Of a DNA stretch of 64,000 nt, positions 39,386-47,010 are shown piece by piece. Each line of letters starts with the position of its first letter. The first letter of the stretch is position 1. A program made the position numbers and the translations under genes. The notes under the pieces were generated by a model that was given only the letters and a program-made list of their open reading frames with translations, was not told where the DNA came from and made no database searches. Location: assembly GCA_900319695.1 (NCBI GenBank), contig ONPN01000013.1, positions 50,314 to 114,313 on the forward strand, in the 5' to 3' direction. The DNA is from an uncultured Eubacteriales bacterium. Its GTDB lineage: Bacteria; Bacillota; Clostridia; Oscillospirales; Oscillospiraceae.

Positions 39386-39973
39386 ATGAAAGAGCTGAAT
39401 GTCAATAAAGCCGAGTTCGTGAAGTCCGCGGCCTCGCCGGGGCAGTTTATAAGCAGCAGCATCCCGGCCGTGGCCTTCGCGGGGAAGTCGAACGTCGGCA
39501 AGTCCTCGGTCATCAACCGCCTGCTCAACCGCAAAAACTTTGCCCGCGTCGGCTCGGAGCCGGGCAAGACCGTCCATGTCAACTACTTCCTCATCGACTC
39601 GCGTCTCTACCTCATCGACCTGCCGGGCTACGGCTACGCGAAGGTCTCTCAGGCGGAGCGGGAGCGCTGGGGAAAGCTGATGGAGGATTTTTTCGCGGCG
39701 GGGCTGTTTAAGCTCGGCGTCATGATCGTGGACGCGCGGCACAAGCCGACGGCGGACGACATGACCATGGCGGCGTGGTTCAAGGGCTCCGACTGCCGTT
39801 TTGTGATCGTCGCCAACAAGCTCGACAAGCTCAAAAAGAGCGAGATCGAGCCGAATCTCAAGCTCATCCGCGAGACGCTGGAGCTGCCGGAGGACGTGCC
39901 GGTCATCCCGTTTTCGGTCGAAAAGGGCCAGGGGCGGGAGACGCTGCTCGCAGAGATCAATAAACTTGTATAA
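39386..39973 (+). CDS. engB: Ribosome biogenesis GTP-binding protein YsxC/EngB
   Basis: A 195-residue small GTPase. The P-loop is [17 protein letters not shown] near residues 30-46, G3 is [11 protein letters not shown] near 79 and G4 is [12 protein letters not shown] near 137. It is required for assembly of the 50S subunit. The order lon-ysxC is conserved in Bacillus and many clostridia. The ATG lies one base after the lon stop codon, with the AGGAGAGGATCG stretch inside lon as ribosome binding site. A hairpin terminator follows. Confidence 0.96.
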   Translation: MKELNVNKAEFVKSAASPGQFISSSIPAVAFAGKSNVGKSSVINRLLNRKNFARVGSEPGKTVHVNYFLIDSRLYLIDLPGYGYAKVSQAERERWGKLMEDFFAAGLFKLGVMIVDARHKPTADDMTMAAWFKGSDCRFVIVANKLDKLKKSEIEPNLKLIRETLELPEDVPVIPFSVEKGQGRETLLAEINKLV

Positions 39974-39976
39974 AAG

Positions 39977-40018
39977 AAGAGCGGCGTGGGAAGGCTTTTT
40001 TCCCCGCCGCTCTTGTAT
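39977..40018 (+). terminator. Hairpin terminator after engB
   Basis: AAGAGCGGCG (39977-39986) pairs with CGCCGCTCTT (40005-40014), followed by GTATTTTG. The inner loop is large and T-rich. Confidence 0.7.
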
Positions 40019-40056
40019 TTTGTTTTGATATTTGCTAAAATAGCGCTATCTTGGGG

Positions 40057-40755
40057 GTGAATGCGATCAGCGACTGGGAGATTATCAAAAACGGCTTTGA
40101 TTTCAGCTATCTGTTGGACCTGCTCAGCAGAGTGATCCCTTCTCTGGTCTGTATCACGCTGCATGAGCTGAGCCATGGTTTCGTTGCCTATAAGCTCGGG
40201 GACGACACCGCCAGGCGCGCGGGCAGACTGACGCTCAACCCGCTCAAGCATCTCGACCCCATCGGCCTTCTGATGATGCTGACGGTGCGCTTCGGCTGGG
40301 CAAAGCCCGTGCCGGTGAACATGTACCGCTTCAAAAACCCAAAGCGCGGCATGGCTGTCACAGCCCTCGCGGGACCGGTCAGCAATGTGCTTATCACGAT
40401 CGTGTTCCTGCTCCTGTACGGGGCTCTGTCCCCGTTTCTGGACGGCGGCCCCACGGCCGGGGAATATGTGCTGGAAATGCTCTGGCTCACCGCGTATATG
40501 AGTCTGGGCCTCGCTATCTTCAACATGCTCCCCATCCCGCCGCTGGACGGGTCAAAGGTTCTCTTCTCCGTGATGGACGAGGGGGCCTACCGCGGTCTTA
40601 TGCGCTATGAGCGCTACGGCGGCCTCGCCCTGATGGCGCTGAGCTGGTCGGGTGTGCTGTCAAGGCCGCTGTCGGCGGCGATCCAGTGGGCCTTTCGGCA
40701 GCTTCTTCCCATCGCGTGGTGGGCCTATGACGCTGTCGCAATACTGTTTAGTTAA
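40057..40755 (+). CDS. M50 site-2 protease family membrane protein
   Basis: About 232 residues. The zinc motif HELSHGFVAYKLGDDTA lies near residue 34, with RAGRLTLNPLKHLDPIG following and the third-ligand motif NMLPIPPLDGSKVL near 165. It has about five hydrophobic segments and no PDZ domain; this branch (YwhC/Rv-like compact group 3) is widespread in Firmicutes next to scpA. Substrate is unknown. The start is uncertain: GTG at 40057 or TTG at 40051, both without a clear ribosome binding site at proper spacing, because GGGGGTGA lies over them. It is followed 10 bases later by scpA. Confidence 0.85.
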   Translation: MNAISDWEIIKNGFDFSYLLDLLSRVIPSLVCITLHELSHGFVAYKLGDDTARRAGRLTLNPLKHLDPIGLLMMLTVRFGWAKPVPVNMYRFKNPKRGMAVTALAGPVSNVLITIVFLLLYGALSPFLDGGPTAGEYVLEMLWLTAYMSLGLAIFNMLPIPPLDGSKVLFSVMDEGAYRGLMRYERYGGLALMALSWSGVLSRPLSAAIQWAFRQLLPIAWWAYDAVAILFS

Positions 40756-40765
40756 GGGAAACTCC

Positions 40766-41456
40766 ATGGAAAACCCCAATTTTTATCTGGAGGGCGTCAT
40801 CCGCGACAAGGATGAGATGCAGGACTTCGAGGGGCCTTTGAGCCTGATCCTGCAATTGCTTTCCAAAAACAAAATCGAGATCCGGGACATCAGCATCTCC
40901 GAGATTCTGGACCAGTACCTGGCCTGGCTTGCCGAGAGAGGTGTCCGAGCTCGAAGTGCTCATGAGTTCGCTGGAACAGCTCAAGGCGCGGGACGTGTTC
41001 GCCTCGGTGCAGAAGGTCGTGCCGGAGCTTAAAAAGGCGTCCGAGCTGGGGCTTCTCTACGGCGTCAAGCAGCCCGAGCCGCTGCCGAAGCAGAGCAAGG
41101 TCTATGAATACAGGCACAAGCCGGTGGACCTGCTGCGCGCCATGTACCGCATCTATCTCAGGGGCGGGAAGGCCGCGTCGCCGGAGGATATAGCGGACAG
41201 AGTCCCGCAGCGCATCGTGTACAGCGTGCGCGACAAGAGTTTGCAGATTTTACAGCGCCTGCGCGGCGGGGATGTGAGTCTCAACCAGCTCTACCGCGAG
41301 TGCGGTTCCCGCTCCGAGATCGTGGCGACCTTCGTCTCGGTTCTCGAGCTGTGCAGCATCGGCAGCGTCCACGTCGAGCGCGTGGAGGATACCTATACCA
41401 TCACCTTCATCGGCGGAGATGTGGACGAAATCATGGAAAAGATCGTGGAGACATGA
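40766..41456 (+). pseudogene. scpA: scpA (segregation and condensation protein A), internal deletion and frameshift
   Basis: Two reading frames each encode part of ScpA. The first (from the ATG at 40766) gives MENPNFYLEGVIRDKDEM, FEGPLSLILQLLSKNKIEI and ILDQYLAWLAE, then changes into non-family sequence. The second frame, from about 40938 to 41456, gives EVSELEVLMSSLEQLKARDV, YRHKPVDLLRAMYRI and the winged-helix C-terminus ending IMEKIVET. The normally intervening segment (the LDLEVASEF...KTRMLL region, roughly 30-35 residues) is missing, so about 100 bases appear deleted in a way that also breaks the frame. ScpA bridges SMC heads in chromosome segregation. scpB follows with the normal four-base overlap. 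An assembly error is possible. Confidence 0.85.
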
Positions 41457-42055
41457 AGAAAGAAATCGCTTCGGCCCTGGAGGCCGTGCTCTTCGCGGCG
41501 GGGGAGAGCGTCCCGATCGCGCGTCTGTCGCTGGTGCTCGGCGTGGACGAGGAAGAGATCGTCAAAACCGTCGACGAATTGGGCGCGCTCTACAAAAAAG
41601 AAAAACGCGGCCTGCGTATCCTGCATCTGGACGACAAGGCGCAGATGTGTTCATCCCCGGAGCATGCCGGGGTGATCAGCGCCTGCCTGGAGACGCGCAA
41701 GCCGCCCATGCTCTCGCCGCCCGCGCTGGAGACTCTCGCGGTGGTAGCCTACTTCCAGCCCGTCACCCGCGCGTATATCGAGCAGGTGCGCGGCGTGGAC
41801 AGCTCCTACACGGTCGGCATGCTCACAGAGCGCGGCCTCATCGAAGAGTGCGGCAGGCTCGAGGCCCCGGGCCGCCCCGCCATCTTTCGCACGACGGACG
41901 CCTTTCTGCGCACCATGGGCGTCACCAAGCTCTCGGAGCTGCCGCCCCTGCCGGAGGTCAGCGGGGGAGAGGGCATCGAAAAGCTCCAGAGCGCCATTGA
42001 CAAACTGACAAAGCCCCAGCAGTCCGAAAAGCCCGACATCGGCGAGGGGGGATGA
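41453..42055 (+). CDS. scpB: Segregation and condensation protein B
   Basis: A 200-residue ScpB with two winged-helix domains. Family segments are SALEAVLFAAGESVPIARLS at the N-terminus and LSPPALETLAVVAYFQPVTR and YTVGMLTERGLIEECGRL in the middle, followed by a Gly/Glu-rich tail. It forms a dimer that binds ScpA and SMC. The ATG overlaps the scpA stop codon (ATGA), so translation is normally coupled; with scpA frameshifted upstream, the terminal ribosomes can still arrive from the second scpA frame only if it is translated. The next gene also overlaps by four bases. Confidence 0.95.
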   Translation: MKKEIASALEAVLFAAGESVPIARLSLVLGVDEEEIVKTVDELGALYKKEKRGLRILHLDDKAQMCSSPEHAGVISACLETRKPPMLSPPALETLAVVAYFQPVTRAYIEQVRGVDSSYTVGMLTERGLIEECGRLEAPGRPAIFRTTDAFLRTMGVTKLSELPPLPEVSGGEGIEKLQSAIDKLTKPQQSEKPDIGEGG

Positions 42056-42852
42056 GTTTGAAAAAAAAGATAGGCATCCTGGCGCTGGCCGCCCTGGCCG
42101 TCCTGGTGCTGCTCTTCATCTTCCTGCCCGTGGTCGCCTGGATCCTTGTGGGGCTTGCGGTGCTGATCCTCGCGGTGGTGCTTCTGACGCCGGTCGGCGC
42201 GGACATCGGCTATATCGGCGGGGAGCTGCGCCTCGCGGCGAGGCTGGACGGCTTCACACTCCAGCTTCTGCCGAGAAAGCCCGAGGACCCGAACAAGCCG
42301 AAAAAAGAGAAAAAGCCCAAAGAGCCAAAGGAGCCGCAGGAGGAGAGACCCGCGCGGGAGCCGAAGCCGGGACGAAAGCTCAGCTTCACGAAGGACGAGC
42401 TTTTGGAGCTGGCCAAGAAGGCGATCCGCGGCCTCGGCAAATTCGGCAAGCTCACCGTGCGGCGCTTCATGCTGCACTATGTCGCGGCGGGAGAGGACCC
42501 CTACGACACGGTCATGACGTACAACTTCGTCAACGCCGCCCTCTGCGTCCTGGCTCCGCTCTGCGCCGGGTGCTTCCGCGTCAGGGGCGACACGGACGTG
42601 CGCACGGACATCGACTTTACAAGCGACAAGACGCGCGTCGACTTTGAAATCAGCATCACGCTCCGGCTCATCCAGGCCGCGCACGCGCTGCTCGCCGTGG
42701 CGTTCGGCGCCCTCGGCGTGCTGATCCGCAGCAAGCGGCGGCAAAGGCGCGAGGCAAAGCTCCTCAAGCAAAACGGCCCCGCGGAAGAAAACGAAGAGAT
42801 CACGATCACGATAGAACCCGACGATGCTCGGGAGGAGGAAAGGAATGACTGA
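42052..42852 (+). CDS. DUF2953 family membrane protein (YtfI-like)
   Basis: A 266-residue protein. Residues about 5-45 are hydrophobic (two membrane segments, ILALAALAVLVLLFIFLPVV and IL-rich follow-on), then a strongly basic Lys/Pro/Glu linker (PKKEKKPKEPKEPQEERPAR), then a DUF2953 region with TVMTYNFVNAALCVLAPLC and DIDFTSDKTRVDFEISITL. In Bacillus, ytfI (DUF2953) lies directly before ytfJ (gerW), the same order as here, which suggests a spore-related role; function is unproven. It overlaps scpB by four bases and gerW by eight. Confidence 0.85.
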   Translation: MSLKKKIGILALAALAVLVLLFIFLPVVAWILVGLAVLILAVVLLTPVGADIGYIGGELRLAARLDGFTLQLLPRKPEDPNKPKKEKKPKEPKEPQEERPAREPKPGRKLSFTKDELLELAKKAIRGLGKFGKLTVRRFMLHYVAAGEDPYDTVMTYNFVNAALCVLAPLCAGCFRVRGDTDVRTDIDFTSDKTRVDFEISITLRLIQAAHALLAVAFGALGVLIRSKRRQRREAKLLKQNGPAEENEEITITIEPDDAREEERND

Positions 42853-43240
42853 CATGGAGAGAAACCCTATCGGCGAACTGATGCAGAATACAATGGAGAA
42901 TGTGAAGAACATTCTCAAGGTTGACACGGTGGTGGGTGACCCCATCTATACGCCGGACGGGATCACGCTCGTCCCCATCTCCCGCATCAGCGTCGGCTTC
43001 GGCGGCGGCGGGGTGGAGTTCAGCCCGAAGAAGGACGGCGAGGCCAGACCCTACGGCGGCGGCAACGGCACCGGCGTCAGGATCGACCCCATCGGCTTTC
43101 TCGTCATCAAGGACGGCACAGTGCGCATGGTAAACGTCACCCCGCCCGCAAACAACACCGTCGACCGTGTGATCGAGCTGGTGCCGCAGGTTCTCGACCG
43201 CGTGGACGCCTTCATCGACAAGCAGCAGAAGAGCAAATAA
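42845..43240 (+). CDS. gerW: Sporulation protein GerW/YtfJ
   Basis: A 131-residue protein. The family core is VGDPIYTPDGITLVPISRIS, VGFGGGGVEF and GGGNGTGVRIDPIGFLVIK. In Bacillus YtfJ is made in the forespore and needed for normal germination with L-alanine. It is good evidence that the organism belongs to a spore-forming lineage. The ATG at 42845 has GGAGGAAAGG just upstream; the ORF opens 21 bases earlier. The gene overlaps the end of DUF2953. Confidence 0.93.
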   Translation: MTDMERNPIGELMQNTMENVKNILKVDTVVGDPIYTPDGITLVPISRISVGFGGGGVEFSPKKDGEARPYGGGNGTGVRIDPIGFLVIKDGTVRMVNVTPPANNTVDRVIELVPQVLDRVDAFIDKQQKSK

Positions 43241-43288
43241 TCGCGGCCTTTCGGGACCATAATAAGCACTGCCCAGATTGTTTGCGGG

Positions 43289-44346
43289 GTGGTGCTTATT
43301 ATTCGGTCTGTCTGCTTTATTCTGATCATCATACTGCTCTGCGCCTTTTTGTCTCCCGCCGCTTATGCGGAGGCCGCGCCCGAGGTGAGCGCCGCGTCCT
43401 GCGTGCTGATGTGCGAAGACGGAAGTACTCTTTTTGAAAAGGACGCGGATACACGCCGCCTGATCGCCAGCACGACGAAGCTGATGACGGCGCTGGTCTG
43501 CCTTGAAAACACCGACCTCAATGATACGGTCACGGCGTCGGCCCGGCACTGCGCGGTGGAGGGCTCGTCCATGTACCTGAGGTCGGGGGAGCGCTACAGC
43601 GTGCGGGAGCTTCTGCTCGGCCTGCTGCTGGCCTCGGGAAACGACGCGGCCCTCGCACTGGCCGAGCACACGGCGGGCAGCGAGGCCGCCTTCGTGCGCC
43701 TGATGAACGAGAAAGCGCGTTCGCTCGGCCTTGCGGACACCCACTTTGAAAACCCGCACGGGCTGGACGCCGACGGGCATTTTTCCACCGCCCGCGATCT
43801 TGCGCGGCTCATGCTGGCGTGCATGGAGAACCCGGCCTTTCGGGAGCTGGACGCGCGGCGCTCCGCCGACGTGAAGGGCCAGATCCTCGTCAACCACAAC
43901 AAGCTGCTCACGCGCTGCCCCGGCTGTGTCGGCGGCAAGACCGGCTACACCATGGCGGCGGGGCGCTGCCTCGTCTCCTGTTGTGAGCGGGAGGGCCTGC
44001 GCCTTGTCTGCGTGAGCATCGAAGACCCCGATGACTGGGACGACCATGCGGGGCTCTATGACTGGGCCTATGAACACTACGCCCTGCGGCGGCTTTCGGA
44101 TGTGCTGGGCTATGAGGTCCCGGTCATCACCGGGGCGCCCGCGCCGTTCTGCCGAAGCGGGGCGAGCCGGAGGCCCTGGTCGAGCTGCCGCGCTTCGTCT
44201 TTGCCCCGGTTGAGAGCGGAGAGCGCGCCGGGAGCGTCAGTCTGTGGCGAAACGGTAAGCGCATCGGCGAGTATCCCCTGACTTACACGGAGGGCGCAAA
44301 GCTGGCTGAACCATGTCTTAAACCTTTGGAGGAATCCATCCTATGA
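43289..44346 (+). pseudogene. dacF: D-alanyl-D-alanine carboxypeptidase (DacF type), frameshifted near the 3' end
   Basis: Penicillin-binding carboxypeptidase with a signal peptide (residues about 1-28, ending AAYA) and intact active-site motifs: STTK (Ser61-Lys64), SGN (116-118) and KTGYT near 213. Around 44130-44150 the frame is lost: the original frame continues as non-family RSGASRRPWSS and stops at 44281, while the +1-shifted frame reads AVLPKRGEPEALVELPRFVF and LWRNGKRIGEYPLTY, a normal PBP5 C-terminal domain. That frame ends at 44346 in a four-base overlap with rluB, which shows it is the ancestral one. A single missing base would explain it. The start is GTG (43289) with no strong ribosome binding site and a hairpin across it. 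The catalytic domain could still be made. Confidence 0.85.
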
Positions 44347-45068
44347 CTGAGAGAATACAAAAACTGATCTCCGCCGCCGGGCTTATGTCCAGACGCGCGG
44401 CGGAGGAGGCCATCGCGGCCGGGCGCGTCGAGGTCAACGGCGAGAAGGCCGGACTTGGCGACCGGGCCGACCCCGCCGCCGACCGCATCACGGTGGACGG
44501 AAAGGAGCTGCCGCGGACGGAGGAAAAGCTCTACCTCATGCTCAACAAGCCGCGGGGCTATGTCACCACCCTGCACGACGAGAAGGGCCGCCGGAATGTG
44601 ACCGAGCTGATGACCGGGCTGGACGCGCGCGTCTACCCCGTGGGGCGGCTGGATATGTACTCCGAGGGGCTGCTCCTGCTGACCAACGACGGGGACTTTG
44701 CCAACCGCGTCATGCACCCGAGTCACGAGGTCACCAAGACCTACCGCACCTGGGTCACGGGCGCGGATATCGAAAAGGCCGTCAAAGTGCTGCGCCGCCC
44801 GATGGAGATCGACGGCACGGCGGTCCGCGCCCAGGGCGTGGATATCGAGCAGAGCTTCCCTGGCGGCGCGCTCTTAAACGTGCGCATCGGCGAGGGGCGA
44901 AACCGCCAGGTGCGCAAGATGTGCGAGCAGGCGGGTCTCAAGGTCACGCGCCTGCAGCGTGTCGCGGAGGGCGGCGTGGAGCTCGGCAGCCTCAAAAGCG
45001 GCTGCTGGCGACGTCTCACCGGAGATGAAATCAAAAGCCTTCTCGGCGAAGGGAAGGGGACTACATAA
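44343..45068 (+). CDS. rluB: rRNA pseudouridine synthase, RsuA/RluB family
   Basis: A 241-residue protein. An S4 RNA-binding domain at the start (RIQKLISAAGLMSRRAAEEA) is followed by the catalytic domain with NKPRGYVTTLHDEKGR and the active-site aspartate in YPVGRLDMYSEGLLLLTNDG. The motif EGRNRQVRKMCEQAGLKV completes the family set. It isomerises a uridine in 23S rRNA (RluB, position 2605 type) or 16S rRNA (RsuA); the first is likelier in Firmicutes. AGGAATCC lies before the ATG, and the baiN-like gene follows directly after the stop. Confidence 0.94.
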   Translation: MTERIQKLISAAGLMSRRAAEEAIAAGRVEVNGEKAGLGDRADPAADRITVDGKELPRTEEKLYLMLNKPRGYVTTLHDEKGRRNVTELMTGLDARVYPVGRLDMYSEGLLLLTNDGDFANRVMHPSHEVTKTYRTWVTGADIEKAVKVLRRPMEIDGTAVRAQGVDIEQSFPGGALLNVRIGEGRNRQVRKMCEQAGLKVTRLQRVAEGGVELGSLKSGCWRRLTGDEIKSLLGEGKGTT

Positions 45069-46298
45069 ATGAACGCTGATTCACCGGCGCTCGTCGTCAT
45101 CGGCGGCGGCCCCGCGGGGATGATGTGCGCGTATCAGGCGGCTAAGCGCGGCCTTGCGGTCACCCTGCTTGAACCAAACGACAAGCTGGGCAGAAAGCTG
45201 CGCATCACGGGCAAGGGGCGCTGCAACCTCACCAACAACTGCGACGTGAAGACCTTCATGGCGAACATCCCCGGCGACGGGCGCTTTCTCTACAGCGCCC
45301 TCAGTCGTCTCGGCCCCGCCGAGACCATGGCCTTCTTCGAGGAAAACGGCCTGCCGCTCAAGACCGAGCGGGGAAACCGCGTCTTTCCCCAGTCGGACAA
45401 CGCAAACGACGTGGCAAACCTCATGGCGAGTCTCTGCCGCAGGGCGGGCGTCAGAATCCTCAAGCGCCGGGCCGGACAGATCATCGCGGAAAACGGCGCG
45501 GTGGCGGGCGTCATGACGGACGCGGGCTGCATTCCCTGCCGCGCGGCGGCGGTCTGCACCGGCGGTCTGAGCTACCCGCTGACAGGCTCGGACGGCGCGG
45601 GCTACCGCTTCGCCGAAGCGCTCGGCCACACGGTCAATCCGACCAGGCCCTCCCTTGTCCCGCTGGAGAGCCCGGACGAATACTGTGCCGAGATGCAGGG
45701 CTTCAGCCTCAAAAACGTGACGCTCTCGGCCTATGAGAACGGCAAGCTCCTCTATAAGGAGCTGGGCGAGATGCTGTTTACCCACTTCGGCGTGTCCGGC
45801 CCGCTGGTGCTCTCCGCCAGCGCGCACATGCGGAAGATGGGCAGCGCCGCCTATAAGCTCGAGATCGACCTCAAGCCGGGCCTCGACGAGAAAAAGCTCG
45901 ACGCGCGGCTGCTGAGGGACTTTGAAAAATACGCCAACAAAGAGTACAAAAACGCGCTGGGCGATCTGCTGGGCAGCAAGATGATCCCGGTGGTGATCCG
46001 CCTCTCCGGCATCCCGGAGGACACGCGCGTCAACCATATCACGCGCGAGCAGCGCATGAAGCTGCTGCATCTGCTGAAAGCCTTTCCCGTGGCTGTCTCC
46101 GGCGCAAGGCCCATTGACGAGGCCATCGTCACCGCAGGCGGCGTCAGCACGAAGGAGGTAAACCCCCGCACCATGGAGTCCAAGCTGCTTTCCGGCCTGT
46201 ACTTTGCGGGCGAGGTGCTGGATCTTGACGCCTACACGGGCGGCTTTAATCTGCAGATTGCGTGGTCGACCGGCTTTGTGGCCGGAAATTCAGTATGA
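45069..46298 (+). CDS. HI0933/BaiN-like NAD(P)/FAD-dependent oxidoreductase
   Basis: A 409-residue flavoprotein. The FAD-binding dinucleotide fold is VVIGGGPAGMMCAYQAAKRG near residues 8-27; the family-specific KLGRKLRITGKGRCNLTNNC follows, and the C-terminus has LYFAGEVLDLDAYTGGFNLQ and IAWSTGFVAG. Relatives in gut clostridia include BaiN, reported in bile-acid 7-dehydroxylation, but most HI0933 proteins have no assigned substrate, and gene context here (rluB, cmk) is the generic one seen in all clostridia. It begins immediately at the rluB stop and is followed by cmk after 13 bases. Confidence 0.9.
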   Translation: MNADSPALVVIGGGPAGMMCAYQAAKRGLAVTLLEPNDKLGRKLRITGKGRCNLTNNCDVKTFMANIPGDGRFLYSALSRLGPAETMAFFEENGLPLKTERGNRVFPQSDNANDVANLMASLCRRAGVRILKRRAGQIIAENGAVAGVMTDAGCIPCRAAAVCTGGLSYPLTGSDGAGYRFAEALGHTVNPTRPSLVPLESPDEYCAEMQGFSLKNVTLSAYENGKLLYKELGEMLFTHFGVSGPLVLSASAHMRKMGSAAYKLEIDLKPGLDEKKLDARLLRDFEKYANKEYKNALGDLLGSKMIPVVIRLSGIPEDTRVNHITREQRMKLLHLLKAFPVAVSGARPIDEAIVTAGGVSTKEVNPRTMESKLLSGLYFAGEVLDLDAYTGGFNLQIAWSTGFVAGNSV

Positions 46299-46311
46299 GA
46301 GGGAGTTAAGC

Positions 46312-47010
46312 ATGAGCGATTTTTATGCCATAGCCATCGACGGGCCCAGCGGCGCGGGCAAGAGCACCATGGCCAGAAAGCTGGCCGAGACCTTCGGCTT
46401 CATCTATGTGGACACGGGCGCCATCTACCGCACCGTGGGCCTTGCGTGTCTGCGCGCGGGGATTGACCGCAAAGACGTGGAAGCCGTCATGGAACTTCTG
46501 CCGACGCTTGAGATCGCGATCCGCTACAACGGCGCGGGGGAGCAGCGCATGTTCTTAAACGGCGAGGACGTATCGACCGAGATCCGCCTGCCGGAGATCT
46601 CCCTCTGCGCGTCCGATGTCTCCGCCCATCAGGCGGTGCGCAGCTTCCTTCTGGAGATGCAGCGGAAGTTTGCCCGGGAAAACAACGTTGTCATGGACGG
46701 GCGCGACATCGGCACCGTCGTCCTGCCGGACGCCCGGCTCAAGGTCTTTCTCACCGCGAGTGCCGAGGCCAGGGCAAAGCGCCGTCTGGCGGAACTGCTC
46801 GCCAAGGGGGAGAGCCAGAGCTTTGAAGAGGTCCTGCGGGATATCCGCTACCGGGACGAGCAGGATACCGCCCGCGCGGCGGCCCCGCTCAAAAGGGCGG
46901 ATGACGCGGTGGAGCTTGACAGCAGCGAGCTTGACTTCGACGAGACCTTCGCCGTCCTGTGCGAGCTTGTGATTACCCGCCTCGCCGTGGAGCCGGAGGC
47001 GGCGGAATGA
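46312..47010 (+). CDS. cmk: Cytidylate kinase
   Basis: A 232-residue CMP kinase. The P-loop is IDGPSGAGKSTMARKL near residue 8, followed by YVDTGAIYRTVGL, and the DGRDIGTVVLPDA and RDEQDTARAAAPLKRADDA motifs are present. It phosphorylates CMP and dCMP. GGGAG precedes the ATG at 46312; the ORF opens earlier inside the upstream gene. The order cmk followed by ispH-rpsA is characteristic of clostridia. It overlaps the fusion gene by four bases. Confidence 0.96.
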   Translation: MSDFYAIAIDGPSGAGKSTMARKLAETFGFIYVDTGAIYRTVGLACLRAGIDRKDVEAVMELLPTLEIAIRYNGAGEQRMFLNGEDVSTEIRLPEISLCASDVSAHQAVRSFLLEMQRKFARENNVVMDGRDIGTVVLPDARLKVFLTASAEARAKRRLAELLAKGESQSFEEVLRDIRYRDEQDTARAAAPLKRADDAVELDSSELDFDETFAVLCELVITRLAVEPEAAE

